Shown here: in pieces, positions 46,210 through 57,705 of the stretch
Layout: every line of letters begins with the position of its first letter
How positions within the stretch are numbered: the first letter of the stretch is position 1
Assembly (NCBI GenBank): GCA_027924585.1
Contig: BSBM01000764.1
Coordinates: forward strand, 3,442,001 to 3,506,000
Origin: Larix kaempferi
Lineage: Eukaryota; Streptophyta; Pinopsida; Pinales; Pinaceae
DNA: 64,000 bases
Direction: 5' to 3'
Program-made: the position numbers and the translations under genes
The notes under the pieces: model-generated
The model's database searches: none
Told to the model about the DNA's origin: nothing
Seen by the model: the letters and a program-made list of their open reading frames with translations, nothing else

Positions 46210-47605
46210 ACCCTATGGAGAGGAAGGTGCCTTTGTTAACTCTGCTACAGCCTCCCTATAACATATCACTAGCCTAGATACTTTTCTAATTAGTCGGATC
46301 CATGTTGGGGGCATGCCTACTACATGCTCTTGCATTTCATGCGGCATCCAATCGATCTTGTACATCGGGATATCATGAGTCAAACGACTCATCTTCCCCT
46401 TGAGGTTCACTAGCATGGCATATCCTGCAGCTGGCTCAATCGGTATGATAAATATCCGAGGGTGTCCGGTAGGTCTCACAGGCCCCACATCTGCATAAAT
46501 CACACTTTTAGTACTCCTACTCATCATAAAAATTATATATACATAAAATCATAAAAATGAAATAAATTTCAAAATCATAAGCACATCTTACCTATCTCTC
46601 CCCAGGATGATCCTGGAGGAAGAGCAAGCTCTGGATCTCCTCATAAATCCATACCTGCATACGGGAACTGTTCTAGAGCCAACACTTAGAGGATCCACCA
46701 TCCAAGATAATATTTGTCAACATAAGAAAGAGTAGCCTCGCCACCACCCTGGCGCAATAAGATATCTCCCCGCCGATTCATCAATGGATCGCGAGGATCC
46801 AGTACTGGTAGAGCCATCCCCTAGCTCAAAGCAGGGACTCTCTCTCAAAGAAGCTACACAAGATGCTTCCATATCCAAAAATTTTCTTCTTCCCAGTTTT
46901 GAATTCAGTCAATTGGTGTTTCATATTCACCAAGAGACCTGAACACCAGTCAAATGCTACACCATGCAAGCATTCAACCCTGATTTGCATGTAGTTTCGA
47001 GAGGCCAAATGTTGTGCGGCACTCCCTCCAATCCTGTTAAGTGTGCTTAGTATCACTTTCAGCGGGAAGCTTGCAACAGAGCCAATTGGGACTTGGCTAC
47101 CACTATTTTTGGTATACGACAAACAATAAGTGTTGATGTAATCCTGGATTGAAAGTACACCTAACCCTCGGTATGTTCCTTTGAGGTTAACCCCCTCACC
47201 TCTACGGGATAAACCAGTGATAAAGTAAATATCGTCTATGGTGATGTCTAACATCTCCTCTTGGATATCAAACATGCCTTGATCGGCATCCTAGTAGTTG
47301 ACGAGCATTTGGAGCAAATGTGTTTGTGCATGCATACTTGTTGTTCAGAAAAACTTGAGCAAACCGCATCTTCGTAACGGATTCAATGTAAGTGGATCTC
47401 CCATGGCATCTCTATCCATGGATTCCTGCTCTCTCTCCCTCCATGTTTTCACCATCCTTGCATCATTCATCCCATTCATCTTCTTTTTTTTTCTTTTTCT
47501 TTTAACTTGCGGGACCCGCGGCTTCACCTCTACAACAGAGGCGGGTACCCGCGAGTTCTCCTGTGCTAAACCCGTGCATATTTCACATACCCACAATTTT
47601 AACAT
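46210..47605 (-). pseudogene. Antisense ORF, plant-mobile-domain-like, with one intron
   Basis: On the minus strand the frame starts near 47605. A basic KRKRKKKK, a possible nuclear signal, precedes MDRDAMGDPLTLNPLRRCGL, which continues past two stops (47345, about 47290). It goes on to MFDIQEEMLDITIDDIYFIT, GLSRRGEGVNL, SVASFPLKVILSTLNRIGGS and MQIRVECLHGVAFDW. After a frameshift near 46850 come MALPVLDPRDPLMNRRGDI and SYVDKYYLGWWI. The frame runs into a GTAAGA donor at 46591 and resumes after a TTTATGCAG acceptor at 46491 with VGPVRPTGHPRIFIIPIEP. It ends RLVICYREAVAELTKAPSSP at 46213. DITIDDIYFITGL resembles the plant mobile domain. Tat-lineage elements are known to carry extra antisense ORFs between pol and the 3' LTR, which is its position here. 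The function is unknown. Confidence 0.6.
46491..46591 (-). other. Putative intron of the antisense ORF
   Basis: 101 bp, GTAAGATGTG...TTTATGCAG on the minus strand, A+T rich between exons of higher G+C. Removing it joins GEI to VGPVRPTG through a split Asp codon and keeps the frame. Confidence 0.5.
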
Positions 47606-48396
47606 AGATGAACCCGCGGTTGCGAAGCCCTAGATTTTAAACACATGTAAAAATAAAAAATAAAACACCACTAAAAATCTAAAATAATGGAATGAATTGA
47701 TATATAAGAGAGAGATGACTTACTTGCAACTGACGAAAGTTGATTTGGTGACCCAGTTTGAGCACTACAAGCGGTTGAAGTAAGAGGGTTCTTTTGCCTT
47801 TTTCCTCCAACAAAATGACTTTGTGAGTTATGTGGACATTTTGGAACTATTTATAAAAATTACTTTAAATTTTTACCCACTTTTTCCAATTTCATATAGT
47901 TTCAAAACTATTTTCACCTTTATTTAATCACTAATGTCCTTTGTTAAGTTCTTTTTGATTAGGTGAAGTTCTAAGCAACATTTCTCGCGAATATTTGCAA
48001 CAAAAATCGTACAAAGGCTTGATTTTCTTTGTGGAATGTCAGTTTAAGTGCAATAGTTTCAGACTCCTTAAAATTGAAAAAACTGATGAGCATGAATAAA
48101 TCCAGGCTTGATATTAAAATCCATGGATCGGTGTTATCGAGTACTAGTCTATCTCTAATTCAAACTCATTAAAACATGAACAAGGTCTTGAGTTTCCCTC
48201 CCATGTACTCGTTAAATTACACATGGTTGGACTTATACCAAGCACTCTTCTATCCCCTCTTCGAGCTTGATTTCAAAAATGAAGAAGGACTATTGAGTTT
48301 TCTTTCTTAGACTCATTAAAACTAACAATAAGGACATTATCGAGCTTTCTTTTCCACCTTTTCATGCTCGTTAAAATCAAGAAAAGACATTCTTTA
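47606..48396. other. Spacer between antisense ORF and 3' LTR
   Basis: Contains a pyrimidine run (47484-47506 lies just before it), A+T-rich stretches and no ORF of interest. It is probably 3' untranslated sequence of the Tat-like element. Confidence 0.4.
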
Positions 48397-48423
48397 ATAA
48401 AAAGAGAAAAGGGAAGGGAAGAA
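48397..48423 (+). other. Polypurine tract candidate
   Basis: A 26-base purine-only run (AAAAAGAGAAAAGGGAAGGG... ) is followed directly by ATGTAAAGTATC, so an LTR starting TGTAAAG at 48425 is likely. Confidence 0.6.
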
Positions 48424-50473
48424 TGTAAAGTATCTTTCAGTATAAAGGAAACAAGTCACTTATGTCCTTGAACACAACACCTTTTTTGCTTCTTTCAAAC
48501 AAGATGGGTTTTAGTTTTGGACTTAGGAACCTAATCTCAGAGTATTTTTTTTACTCATCTGATTGGTTACTCTTCTATTCATATGGAGAATATGTTAATG
48601 TCTCCTACATTACAGATTTATGTCATAGTCCCTTTGTCTTCAAAGCTGCCTAAGTCACTCTTGTGTCATGCTCATTGTTCAAGGACACCCCTTGTGTTGG
48701 CCATTCTGCAATTACCTTGACCTCATGTGTCGATCATTCATTGGTGTCACTTTGTTTCATCATGTACTTAGTCCTACTCTAGATCAGATCAACCTGTTGA
48801 TTGTATCTCGTGTTGGATGATGGAGGATGCCTTAAGGCCTCCCTTCCAATGGACTTCTTCCTATCGAATTCAACTCATCTTGCTCTAGGAATGAGGTTTA
48901 GATTTTTCGGTAGTACCTTGGGGATTGCAGTCACCAATGGCAATTTCCCTCACCATTGAGTAGTGGGAATACATCAATGTCTCCTACTCGACGGATTCTT
49001 CAAGTGTTTGACTTCAAGACCCTTTATTCGCACTTGTTAGAATGTACTAGGTACCTTGGGCCCCATTTTCATTAATGGTGAGTGCCCTCGTGCTTGTTAA
49101 CAGTTTACATTATTGGCCAGTAATAAAACAGTATCCTCCATGTTCAACCTCGGCTCATTTATTCGCATGGTTAGGATTCGTACCTTGATGGTTTGGATGA
49201 ATACCTTGGGCCTATAATAGCATCATCACATTTTGTTGTTGCCCAAGTTGAGCAAGAATGAGCCACACCATTTTTGGCTCTTGATGAGACATAGATCCAG
49301 TTTGTTGTTATGGCTATGATTTCCTGTTTGAAATGGATCCACGCTTGTATTTCAAGGGCCACGCTATGTACATCTTTCAGTTATGTATTGGAGATTATGT
49401 TCTACCATTCTGAACATCTCATGATGTCAAGATTGTAAACTGCTTGTTGACTTTGTTTCTATTTCAGGAACTGTTTGTGACCTCATCCTGCGGCCTCTTT
49501 GCTCCTCCCTTGTTTGAATTGTAATATATTCCGGCCATCACTTCCCTCTGACCTCACACATTAGTGGGAATATGTTATCGGTCAAATTAGCACTTCTCCG
49601 TTTGTGACCACATTGCCTTGTCGGTCACACAAAAGGACACTATGGATGGAAGAGTTTACCTTGACCCTAGATGACCTAGAGCTAAACCTTGCAATCCTTC
49701 CCTCAGAGGCATCTTTCTCTTCCTATTTTTATACATAACCGCGACCCTCATACTTGCCATCTCGCGGGTCAGCCGCGAGTATCACTACTGAAAATCCGCG
49801 AGTGTCAATTAAAAGATGCACCCGCTACATGCAAGTGAGGACACTGGCGAGTCACTCACTAGTTGTCTTATATCACACTCATGGGTGTCTTAATAAAAAG
49901 GTGGAAAATAATTGAGGCAGGTACCCAAACTACCCCAACTTCCCAACTCAACCACCTTTCGAACCTGCCTTCCTTTCCTTGCTATAAATGAAAGGGGAAG
50001 GGATTGATAAAGGGACCTTATGATAATTGGAGAAAGTTATGTCAGAGAAATTCATAGCTAAGAGAGAGGAGTAGGAGCGCAGGGTCTAGTTACGACGGTG
50101 CCGGTGTAGGACAAGTATAGCATTATTGTACTTTCTGCATTTGTCAATAAAGATTGAGACATTCTTCCTTTTCCAATAGATTTGTTTATGTCTATTTCAA
50201 TTTGGTTACAAGTTGATGTTATGTTGTCTTATTAATATCAATATTTTATTTGTGGTCAAATTGGTTTGAGGAAGTTCTTATGTTTGTTTTGCAGGTTGTT
50301 GAATAGGAGAATGAAGAGAGAAAAGCTTGGATCAACCTTCATAAATAAAGTATTTTTTCTCTTAACTTTAATAATATTTTCTTAATAACAATGTTTGCAA
50401 ATCCTTATATGTCTATCTAATAACCCCCAGTATGTTGGTAGTCTTCCCCTACTATAAAGACAATTTCCCTAAC
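48424..50473 (+). repeat. Candidate 3' LTR of the Tat-like element
   Basis: About 2 kb, beginning TGTAAAGTATC after a purine tract and perhaps ending CCCTAACA at 50473. It contains a TATA box (CTATAAATG, 49982-49990) and, ~160 bp downstream, AATAAAG (50147). These positions and the length suit Tat-lineage LTRs. No second copy is in the window, so both ends are guesses. Confidence 0.4.
49982..49990 (+). promoter_or_regulatory. TATA box of candidate LTR
   Basis: CTATAAATG is followed by a G+A-rich stretch, AAGGGGAAGGGATTG, and about 160 bp later by a poly(A)-like AATAAAG. Confidence 0.5.
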
Positions 50474-51500
50474 AACAAAAAAAAGAATTGTAAATGAACA
50501 CACTCTTATAACAATTATCTTAGCATCTTGTCATATACTATGTGTCATCTCTCATCCTATGTATTTTCTTCATACTTAGGTTTGTTTGAAGTAACCAAGC
50601 CACTTGTATAAATTACATAAACCATAACAAATTACTTTTAATGAATAAACAAAACAATTACCTTTAATGAATGAACAACTCAACACCTTGATTTCAATTT
50701 TAAGTAAATATTATCCAATTATAAATATAAAAATGTTCAAAAAATTAAACTAAAAATACAACTAATTAAAAATTAAAAATAAACAAAACAAAAACATTTA
50801 CTTCAAAGAATCAACAAGATAACATACATCATCTTCGAATTAAAAAAATACAACAACAAATATAAAAATATTTAATGAAAAGAGGACTCGATCGAAAATG
50901 CAAGCCAAAACCAATCACAATTAAGAATCTAGAATTTTACACTTTGCAAATTACAACTTTACATAGTATGCTTTTATTTTATATAACAATTCTAAACCAA
51001 CAATAATATCATGTTAAAAAAAAATCACACTGAAATATGATGTCCATACAAACACGATAAAACAATCTAAGTGTTTCACGGGTACAAGGTTACAACACCA
51101 TAAACTTTATCTAAGTGTTTATCCATTACAAAGTTCTTTAGTTAAAAAAACCACCGCAACCGAAGGCTCGATTCATTACCACTTAGCTAGATGCACTTCT
51201 TAATACATAGGACATATGCTTCAACTAAAGATTGACAAATGAAAGGAAACACAATTGATACACCTATAAAAGGCTGGTTCATATAACATATTTGGGTTGA
51301 TTGATTGTTTTTGTTTTCGAAGATATAGGCACTTCGTTTATTTTAAGAGGAAAAAAATGTAAGTCAGTTTATAAATTTAAATTTAAAAGAAATTGGATAA
51401 TGGAACTTTTGATGCATTTTGTGGTAGCATTGACATTACGAAGAAACCAGAAACCTAAACCTGCAATGTATTCAAGAAACTACAATATACTATTATTATT
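50474..51500. other. A+T-rich DNA, nothing recognised
   Basis: No ORF or element boundary seen. Sequence is rich in AAAAATAAACAA-type runs. Confidence 0.5.
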
Positions 51501-51835
51501 TGTGTTAAGCCTTAAATGTAGGCACATTTCCCCCTATATTGTGGTGCATTACATTATTTTTTATTTCACTTTTTCCATTAGTTGCAATTGTGATTAGTAT
51601 GGTTATATCAGTTATGTCGTATTGGGTCAGTGAGTTGTAATTGTAACTATTAATATCCTCTATATAGGAAGGATATATTTTCATTTGAGTATATTTTTTT
51701 GTCTTGTCTTGTGTACTCAGTAAATTGTATAAGGAGGTTTCCCCCTCGAAGTGGCTTGCCATTCATTTTTTTATTAATGCACGGAGTCTTCTATTTGGTC
51801 TATTTCTTCTCTTTTTAGAAAGTTATTCCATAACA
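51500..51835 (+). repeat. Probable 5' LTR (3' part)
   Basis: CTCTATATAGGAAGG at 51659 looks like an LTR TATA box, and TAACA precedes the PBS. The start is not defined, so the coordinate is approximate. Confidence 0.4.
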
Positions 51836-51837
51836 TT

Positions 51838-51851
51838 TGGTATCATAGCTC
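51838..51851 (+). other. Primer-binding site of the gypsy element
   Basis: TGGTATCATAGCTC differs at one position from the initiator-Met PBS TGGTATCAGAGC. It lies two bases after the LTR end. Confidence 0.75.
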
Positions 51852-52612
51852 TTTCATCGGGGTTGGTTTATTCAAAACGAGTCAGCTTGGAATTCTCGCT
51901 ATAAGTTTGTTTCTACAAGGTTTCACATAGTGAAACTTTAAACCCATCTAGAAATCATGCCAAAATATCTTTGGTACAATTTTAGATCATAATCCATTAT
52001 AGGTTCATAGATATTTTCTTTGGAATCTAGGGTTTTTGACTAGTCCAAAAACTAGTCTAAAACAAACGTTCTAGGAAAAAAGGTCATATCTGGGGCATGT
52101 AATATCCAAATTGAGTGAGACATATTGAATTAGAAAGAAGACAGGCCACAGTATATTTGGTATATTTTCCAGACTCATATACAAAATATTAGACACGTGG
52201 CATACCATACAAGTTCGCTCTTCTTAAAGGACCAAAAATAAGAAGTTTTGGGATATTTGCAATAAAGTTTTACTGGCACATCATAATTAGGTCATACCTG
52301 CGGCATTGGAAATAGGACACATCAGGATATAATAAGTGGAATTTTCAAACCCATAGGAGCATAAATCTAAAATTTACCTCAATTCCAAGTCGGCTAGAAA
52401 ACAATATTCTAATTAGGGTTTGAAAAAGGTACGTCATTTTAAATTTGAGTAACTTTGAGTAGAATGATCTATTTGAGTTTAAACATAGGGTGTGATATAT
52501 ATTTATATTGTTAAAAATTCCACCAAAATAAAGTGGAAAAAATTACACTCCACTCAAACCACCAAATGACTCATCCCCAACATAGAATGAAAGGGAAGAC
52601 CTATCTTTTCGA

Positions 52613-53665
52613 GTGTCCCAGTTGGAAGGTATGATTAAAGGATCTGTGAAAACAACTCGTTTAGTTAATTTAGAGGGGAATTTGATGAAATACATGAATA
52701 ATAAGATGGAGGAAAATATGAAAGGTTCTATAAAAACAAATGTTTTAGTTAATTTAAAGGAGAATTTGATGGAACGTCTGGATAATAAGATGGACAATAT
52801 TGCAAAGCTCATACAAAATTCAAAGGATACTCCTTATCCAAGTGATTATGTGCTCTACGATACTCAAGAGGATAAACATAAGGTCCAAGTTGAGAAAAAT
52901 TCCATAAATAAGAATATTCCAAGAGGAAATAATTCTAGTAATGGAAGTAATCAGGGATGGTCACCAAGGGGTACACAACTTCCCAAGATTGAGATGAGAA
53001 AGTTTGATGGAAATTATCCAATAACATGGATATTCCAGATGGAGCAGTTCTTTGATCTACAATAGGTGCCAACTTTGCAAAAGGTAACTATTGCATCATT
53101 ATATTTAGAGCCTGATAAATTTGTATGGTACCAATGGCTTTGTGACCATAGATAGGACTCTATTATATCTTGGTCTATAGTCGCAAAAGAATTCATTGTG
53201 CATTATGGGTATATTAATAGCAACACCTTCTTTAGCCAGTTAATAAATCTCAAGCAAAAAGGTCTAATTACAGAACACATCAAGCAGTTTCAGAAGCTAA
53301 GTCTTAGAGTGAAGAACATTCCAGAAGATAATTTGTTGCATCTTTTTATTGAAACCTTGAAGGATAACATTCAACATGAGGTGAATCTCATTGAACCACC
53401 CTCCTTAGAGAAGGATTTCATTGTGGAAAAGAAGGTTGAAAGTAAAAATATGGCGATGGCTAATAGAAAGACTACCTCTAACACATACAGACAGAATAAT
53501 GTTCCTTCTTCTAACCTGCCTCAAAGGTTGACACCTCAGCAACTAGATGAAAGAAGAGCAAAAGGCCTATGCTCTAATTGTGACAACAGGTATAGTAAGG
53601 GACATAAGTGCGGCAAGAAGAAATTATTCTACAAAGATTGTGAAGAGGAAGAACCAAAAGAATAG
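52613..53665 (+). pseudogene. Gypsy gag
   Basis: The N-terminal part is a charged, likely coiled-coil segment built from a 28-residue duplication (MIKGSVKTT... and NMKGSIKTN...). The capsid region reads LPKIEMRKFDGNYPITWIFQ, MEQFFDLQ, a stop at 53063, then VPTLQKVTIASLYLEPDKF. It continues with FFSQLINLKQKGLITEHIKQ, FQKLSLRVKNIPEDN and LTPQQLDERRAKGLCSNC. The finger CSNCDNRYSKGHKC is the form seen in chromovirus-type gypsy gags. It ends in an acidic EEEEPKE at 53665. No good ATG is in frame upstream; the true start is unclear. Confidence 0.85.
52637..52804. repeat. 84-bp in-frame duplication in gag
   Basis: AAAGGATCTGTGAAAACAA at 52637 recurs as AAAGGTTCTATAAAAACAA at 52721. The copies are diverged but in register, each encoding 28 residues of a heptad-rich segment. 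Confidence 0.8.
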
Positions 53666-56137
53666 GAACCATCTCAAGATGAAGAAATAGAATATACTAA
53701 TTCTGAAGAGATTACCCCCACCATATCCCGTCATGCACTAAATGGAATTAGCACTCCTCAAACTCTCAATATCGAAGGATATATCAAAAATAAAAAGGTA
53801 ATAGTGTTGATTGATTCCGGTAGCACTCAAAATTTCATTCACTTTAAATTAGCCAAAGCTCTCAATTGCTTTATATATCCAGCACCAGAGTTTCAAGTGA
53901 TGATTGCAGATGGAGGAACTATAAATTGCTCAGGGGAATTCCATAATATCAATCTTACAATGGGGGAATATGTATAATTGAATAGTCTAATGATTTCTAT
54001 TCCAATTGGTGATGCAGATGTTGTCATAGGATTCCAATGTTTACAATCATTGGGAACAATGGCTTTTAATTTTTATAAGATTTTCATGAAATTTATATGA
54101 GAAGGAAGAGAATATGAGTTAAAGGGTGTCACATGGAAACAAGCAAGGTGATAAGCTCTAATGGTATGAAAAATTTGATGAAAAAGGGACATCAATGCGT
54201 AATTACACAAGTATGCTTGTTAGATGTTCAAACATCTAAGTCTCCTATTTCCCCAGATCTCCAAAGGGTCATTAATAACCATTCCAAGGTATTTGAAGAT
54301 ATTCCAAAAGGTGTTCCCCTGTTTGATATTTTGATCATGTTATTCTCTTAATTCCAAGAAGTGTTCCTCCTAACATTAGACCTTACAGATACCCCTATGG
54401 CCAGAAGAGTGAAATTGAGCATATGGTTAAAGACATGTTAGAGGCTGGCATAATTAGTCCTATCCAAAGTTCTTATTCCGCACTAGTGGTAATGGTACAA
54501 AATCTGGATGGATCATGGCGCATGTGTCTAGATAATAGAGAGCTCAACGATATCAACATTAAATATAGGTTCCCCATTCCTGTCATTGATGAATTGTTAG
54601 ATGAAGTACATGGAGCAATTTTCTTCACAAAGTTGGATCTCCATTCTCGGTATCATCAAATTAGAATGAAGGATGAAGACATCCAAAAAAAATTCATAGC
54701 TCATGAGAGTCATTATGAATTTCTAATCATGCCATTTGGTCTCACGAATGCACTTTCCACATTTCAAGGTTTGACGAATTCCATTTTTAGGCCTTTCCTT
54801 AGAAAATTTGTGCTAGTATTATTTGATGATATACTGATCTATAACAAATATTGGGAAGAACATATTCAACATGTTGATAGGTAACTACAACTACTAAAGG
54901 AGCAACAACTATATGCAAAACCTTCCAAATGTTTCTTTGGGATAAAGGAGGTAGAGTATTTGGGTCATATTATATCATATGAAGGTGTCAAGATAGACCC
55001 TAAAAAATTAAATCCATGATGGAATGGCTTATTCCAAAAACCATGAAGAAACTTAGAGCATTCTTAGGTATGTTAGGGTACTACTGCAATTTTGTTCAGA
55101 ATCATGGAAAAATAACAGTGCCTCTAACAACACCATTGAAGAAAGATGCATTTTCTTGGACTCTAGAGGCAACTCAAGGTTTTGGCAGCTTAAAGAAGCA
55201 ATGTGCAAAGGTCATATTTTTTCCACACCAAACTTCACAAAAACCTTTATTGTGGAATGTGGTGCTTCAGGAAATGGAATTGGTGTTGTTCTAATGCAAG
55301 AAAGACACCTGCTTGATTTCACAAGTCACCCAATCAAGGTAAAGAACTTACATAAGCCCAAGTCAAATGTTGGCAATACTACATGCTCTTAAGAAATGGA
55401 ACCCTTACCTAATAGGTAGGCACTTCAAGGTCAAAAAAGATCATGATAGTCTTAAATACTTCCTGGAACAGAGACTATTTTTGGAAGAGAAACAAAAATG
55501 GGTAACCAAGATGTTAGGATATGAATTTGAAATCATTTATCGGAAAGGGAAACAAAATGTAGTAGCATATGCGCTCTCCAGAAAAGATGAAGATGTCAGG
55601 GAATTACTTTGTGCAATTTCAATTCTACAACCCAATTGGGTAGTAGCAGCAAGAGAAGAATGGAAAAATAACCTATCTGTGTGGATGCTCATTCAAAAGC
55701 TACAGAACAATCCCAGTGTATCAGATACTATTTTGTGGGAAAATTATTCTCTATGATATAAAGATCACTTATATTTATGGAAAAAATCCCAACTCAAACA
55801 AAAGGTCCTCTCAGAATTACACACCTCTCCTATATGTGGGCACTCTCGATTCCTAAAAACTTACCACAGGGTCAAGACGGAATTGTTTTGGGAAGGTCTT
55901 AAATATGATGTTCAAACGTTCATAGCTAAATGTTTGGTTTGTCAACAGAATAAGGTTGAAACAATTAAGACCCCTGGGATTATACAACCATTGGACATAC
56001 CTTGTCAACGCTGGGAGGAAGTCTCAATGGATTTTAATATCATAGGTCTACCCAAGTTAGAAGGAAAGAATGTCGTGATGGTGTTTTTTGATAGAATGCA
56101 CTCTCTCACTCTTCTAAGAAGAAAAAATAAAAATTGA
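53666..56137 (+). pseudogene. Gypsy protease, RT, RNase H and integrase start
   Basis: The protease has VLIDSGSTQNFIH (about 53806) and VVIGFQCLQSLG. After stops and a frameshift near 54345 RT runs from 54423: EAGIISPIQSSYSALVVMVQ, KLDLHSRYHQIRM, MPFGLTNALSTFQ and the catalytic LFDDILIY (about 54815). A stop at 54882 follows, then LYAKPSKCFFG and YLGHIIS. More frameshifts occur near 55010, 55170 and 55360. RNase H includes FIVECGASGNGIGVVLMQ and DHDSLKYFLEQ. Integrase has the zinc-finger CLVCQQNK and SMDFNIIGLPKLEGKN, and ends after FFDR at about 56105-56137. The rest of the core is missing, so the element is dead and truncated. Confidence 0.88.
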
Positions 56138-56140
56138 CTT

Positions 56141-57370
56141 TCTATTTACCTAAGAATGTTAGAACCTAAGATTCTGGGTCCTCTCTAATCAAGGCTGGGT
56201 TGGACAAAATGATTTCTAATAGAAGTCTGGTGATAAAAGAAAAAGGGATGAAACTCACTTATCTAATCTTCTAGACAAATCAAAAGAAACAATTGAAAGT
56301 GCTATAAGGTCCCTTGTAGACTCCGGCCCACCCATCTCTGCTCTACAATGTTTGGTGTGGTCGCCGAGCTCCGCATACCCACATATGTATTCTTGACTTC
56401 AAATGCTTCTCTGCTCTCTATTATCGATTCTAAAGCTTGTCTCAGATATTCCAATTTCATTCAAGGATGTTGAGTTTCCAATAAAGGCACCAGGATTTCC
56501 ACTACTTGTTGGCACAGATATTCAGCCTCTGTATCACGACAGGTCCAGTGAATCCTTTTACTAGGTCATGCATCATTGCACAAGCCTGGGTGCGGCACTG
56601 GTGCCATGGCTAAGATGGGTGCGGTGGTGGCATGGCTGAGCTGTGGTAACCATCAGTGGCTTAACCTTTACCACATTGGAGGTTATGGCTTTGTGCTCCG
56701 ACCATTGCCACATGTCATGGCATTCGGCTATATTATGACTGTGTGATCATTAATTTTTTTATTTTGTTTAATTAATTTTTTTATTTAAGTCAATATGATT
56801 TTTTTTAATTATTTACTTTTTATCTTACATCTCTCTAATACTCAACTATAAAACACTTAACTCCTCTTAATATAATAAATTTTGTATTGAAATAAAGACT
56901 TCATATTTTATATTTTTATTTAATTAAAAAACCTATGGATTTAAATAAAATATTCCATTTAATTAAAAGTGATAATAAACTCAAAAATGATGTGATGGAA
57001 ACATAAAAACTATTGAAATTTACACCAATATCATATACATATATACTTACATTTTTAGTGTCTCCTCGGAAATACAAACCTCATGGTCCCGTTACAATTA
57101 CAAGCTTTTACAGTTTTTGTACAATGGAGAGGTATCCGTTTTACATCAAGTCTTGGAAATCGGTTTGTCAATCTCTTTTTAAAATTAATTTTAAAAAATC
57201 CATAAATTAAAAAATAAATAAACAATCCCTGTGCACCTAAGTATAAGAAACGTGCTTGTGGCTTGTGGGGAGCATTTTGGCCAGATCTGCAAATAATATT
57301 AAATAATACCCTTACAAAATTTGCTTGCATTCTTACGATCTATGAAAAACTTGGTAGGTTCTCGTTAGAA
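56141..57370. other. Low-complexity and unassigned DNA
   Basis: Contains a GTGCGG(T/C)GGTGGCATGG-rich stretch at 56585-56650 and A+T-rich sequence from 56750. The minus-strand frame 57055-57330 is short and unrecognised. Confidence 0.5.
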
Positions 57371-57376
57371 TCCCCA

Positions 57377-57466
57377 ATGAGTCTCTGTTCATCTTCCATT
57401 TGCATGCATCTCCAAACTAACATGAGTCTTTGTTCATCTTCAATTTGTGTGCATCTCCAAACTAAC
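57377..57466. repeat. 45-bp tandem duplication
   Basis: ATGAGTCT(C/T)TGTTCATCTTC...CATCTCCAAACTAAC occurs at 57377 and 57422. Confidence 0.92.
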
Positions 57467-57484
57467 ATTCTGAAATGTAAATGT

Positions 57485-57705
57485 AAACAACATTCACCTA
57501 AGTAAATCTGGAGAATATGTGTGATATGCCATATTCAACATTCTCCAGAATGAATACATAAAACTATAGACTTATATATTACCACATCAAAATAAGTAAA
57601 CAACATTCACATAAGTAAATTTAGAAAAGATGTGCAACATACCATATTCAACATTCTGAGAATGAATACATAGACTTATATATTACCACATCAAAATAGG
57701 TAACT
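57485..57705. repeat. 113-bp tandem duplication
   Basis: AAACAACATTCAC(C/A)TAAGTAAAT starts at 57485 and 57598. Both copies run on to ACTTATATATTACCACATC, with a few substitutions and small indels. Confidence 0.9.

Larger units (their letters stand above)
43186..50473 (+). mobile_element. Tat/Ogre-like Ty3/gypsy derivative lacking RT and integrase
   Basis: Collinear pieces run left to right: gag, aspartic protease, an additional RNase H of the Tat type, an antisense ORF block, a long purine tract (48397-48423) and a candidate 2-kb LTR. The 5' LTR, PBS and leader are missing, cut off near 43110. Between protease (ending 45486) and RNase H (starting 45655) only ~170 bp remain where RT and the first RNase H should be (~2 kb), and no integrase follows. 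The right border depends on my LTR end and is uncertain. Confidence 0.65.
51500..56140 (+). mobile_element. Ty3/gypsy retrotransposon, 3' truncated
   Basis: Order PBS, gag, protease, RT, RNase H, start of integrase defines Ty3/gypsy. A probable LTR end lies at 51835 (CCATAACA). Integrase breaks off at about 56136, and no chromodomain, PPT or 3' LTR follows. Several frameshifts and stops make it inactive. Without a second LTR the left boundary is uncertain. Confidence 0.85.
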
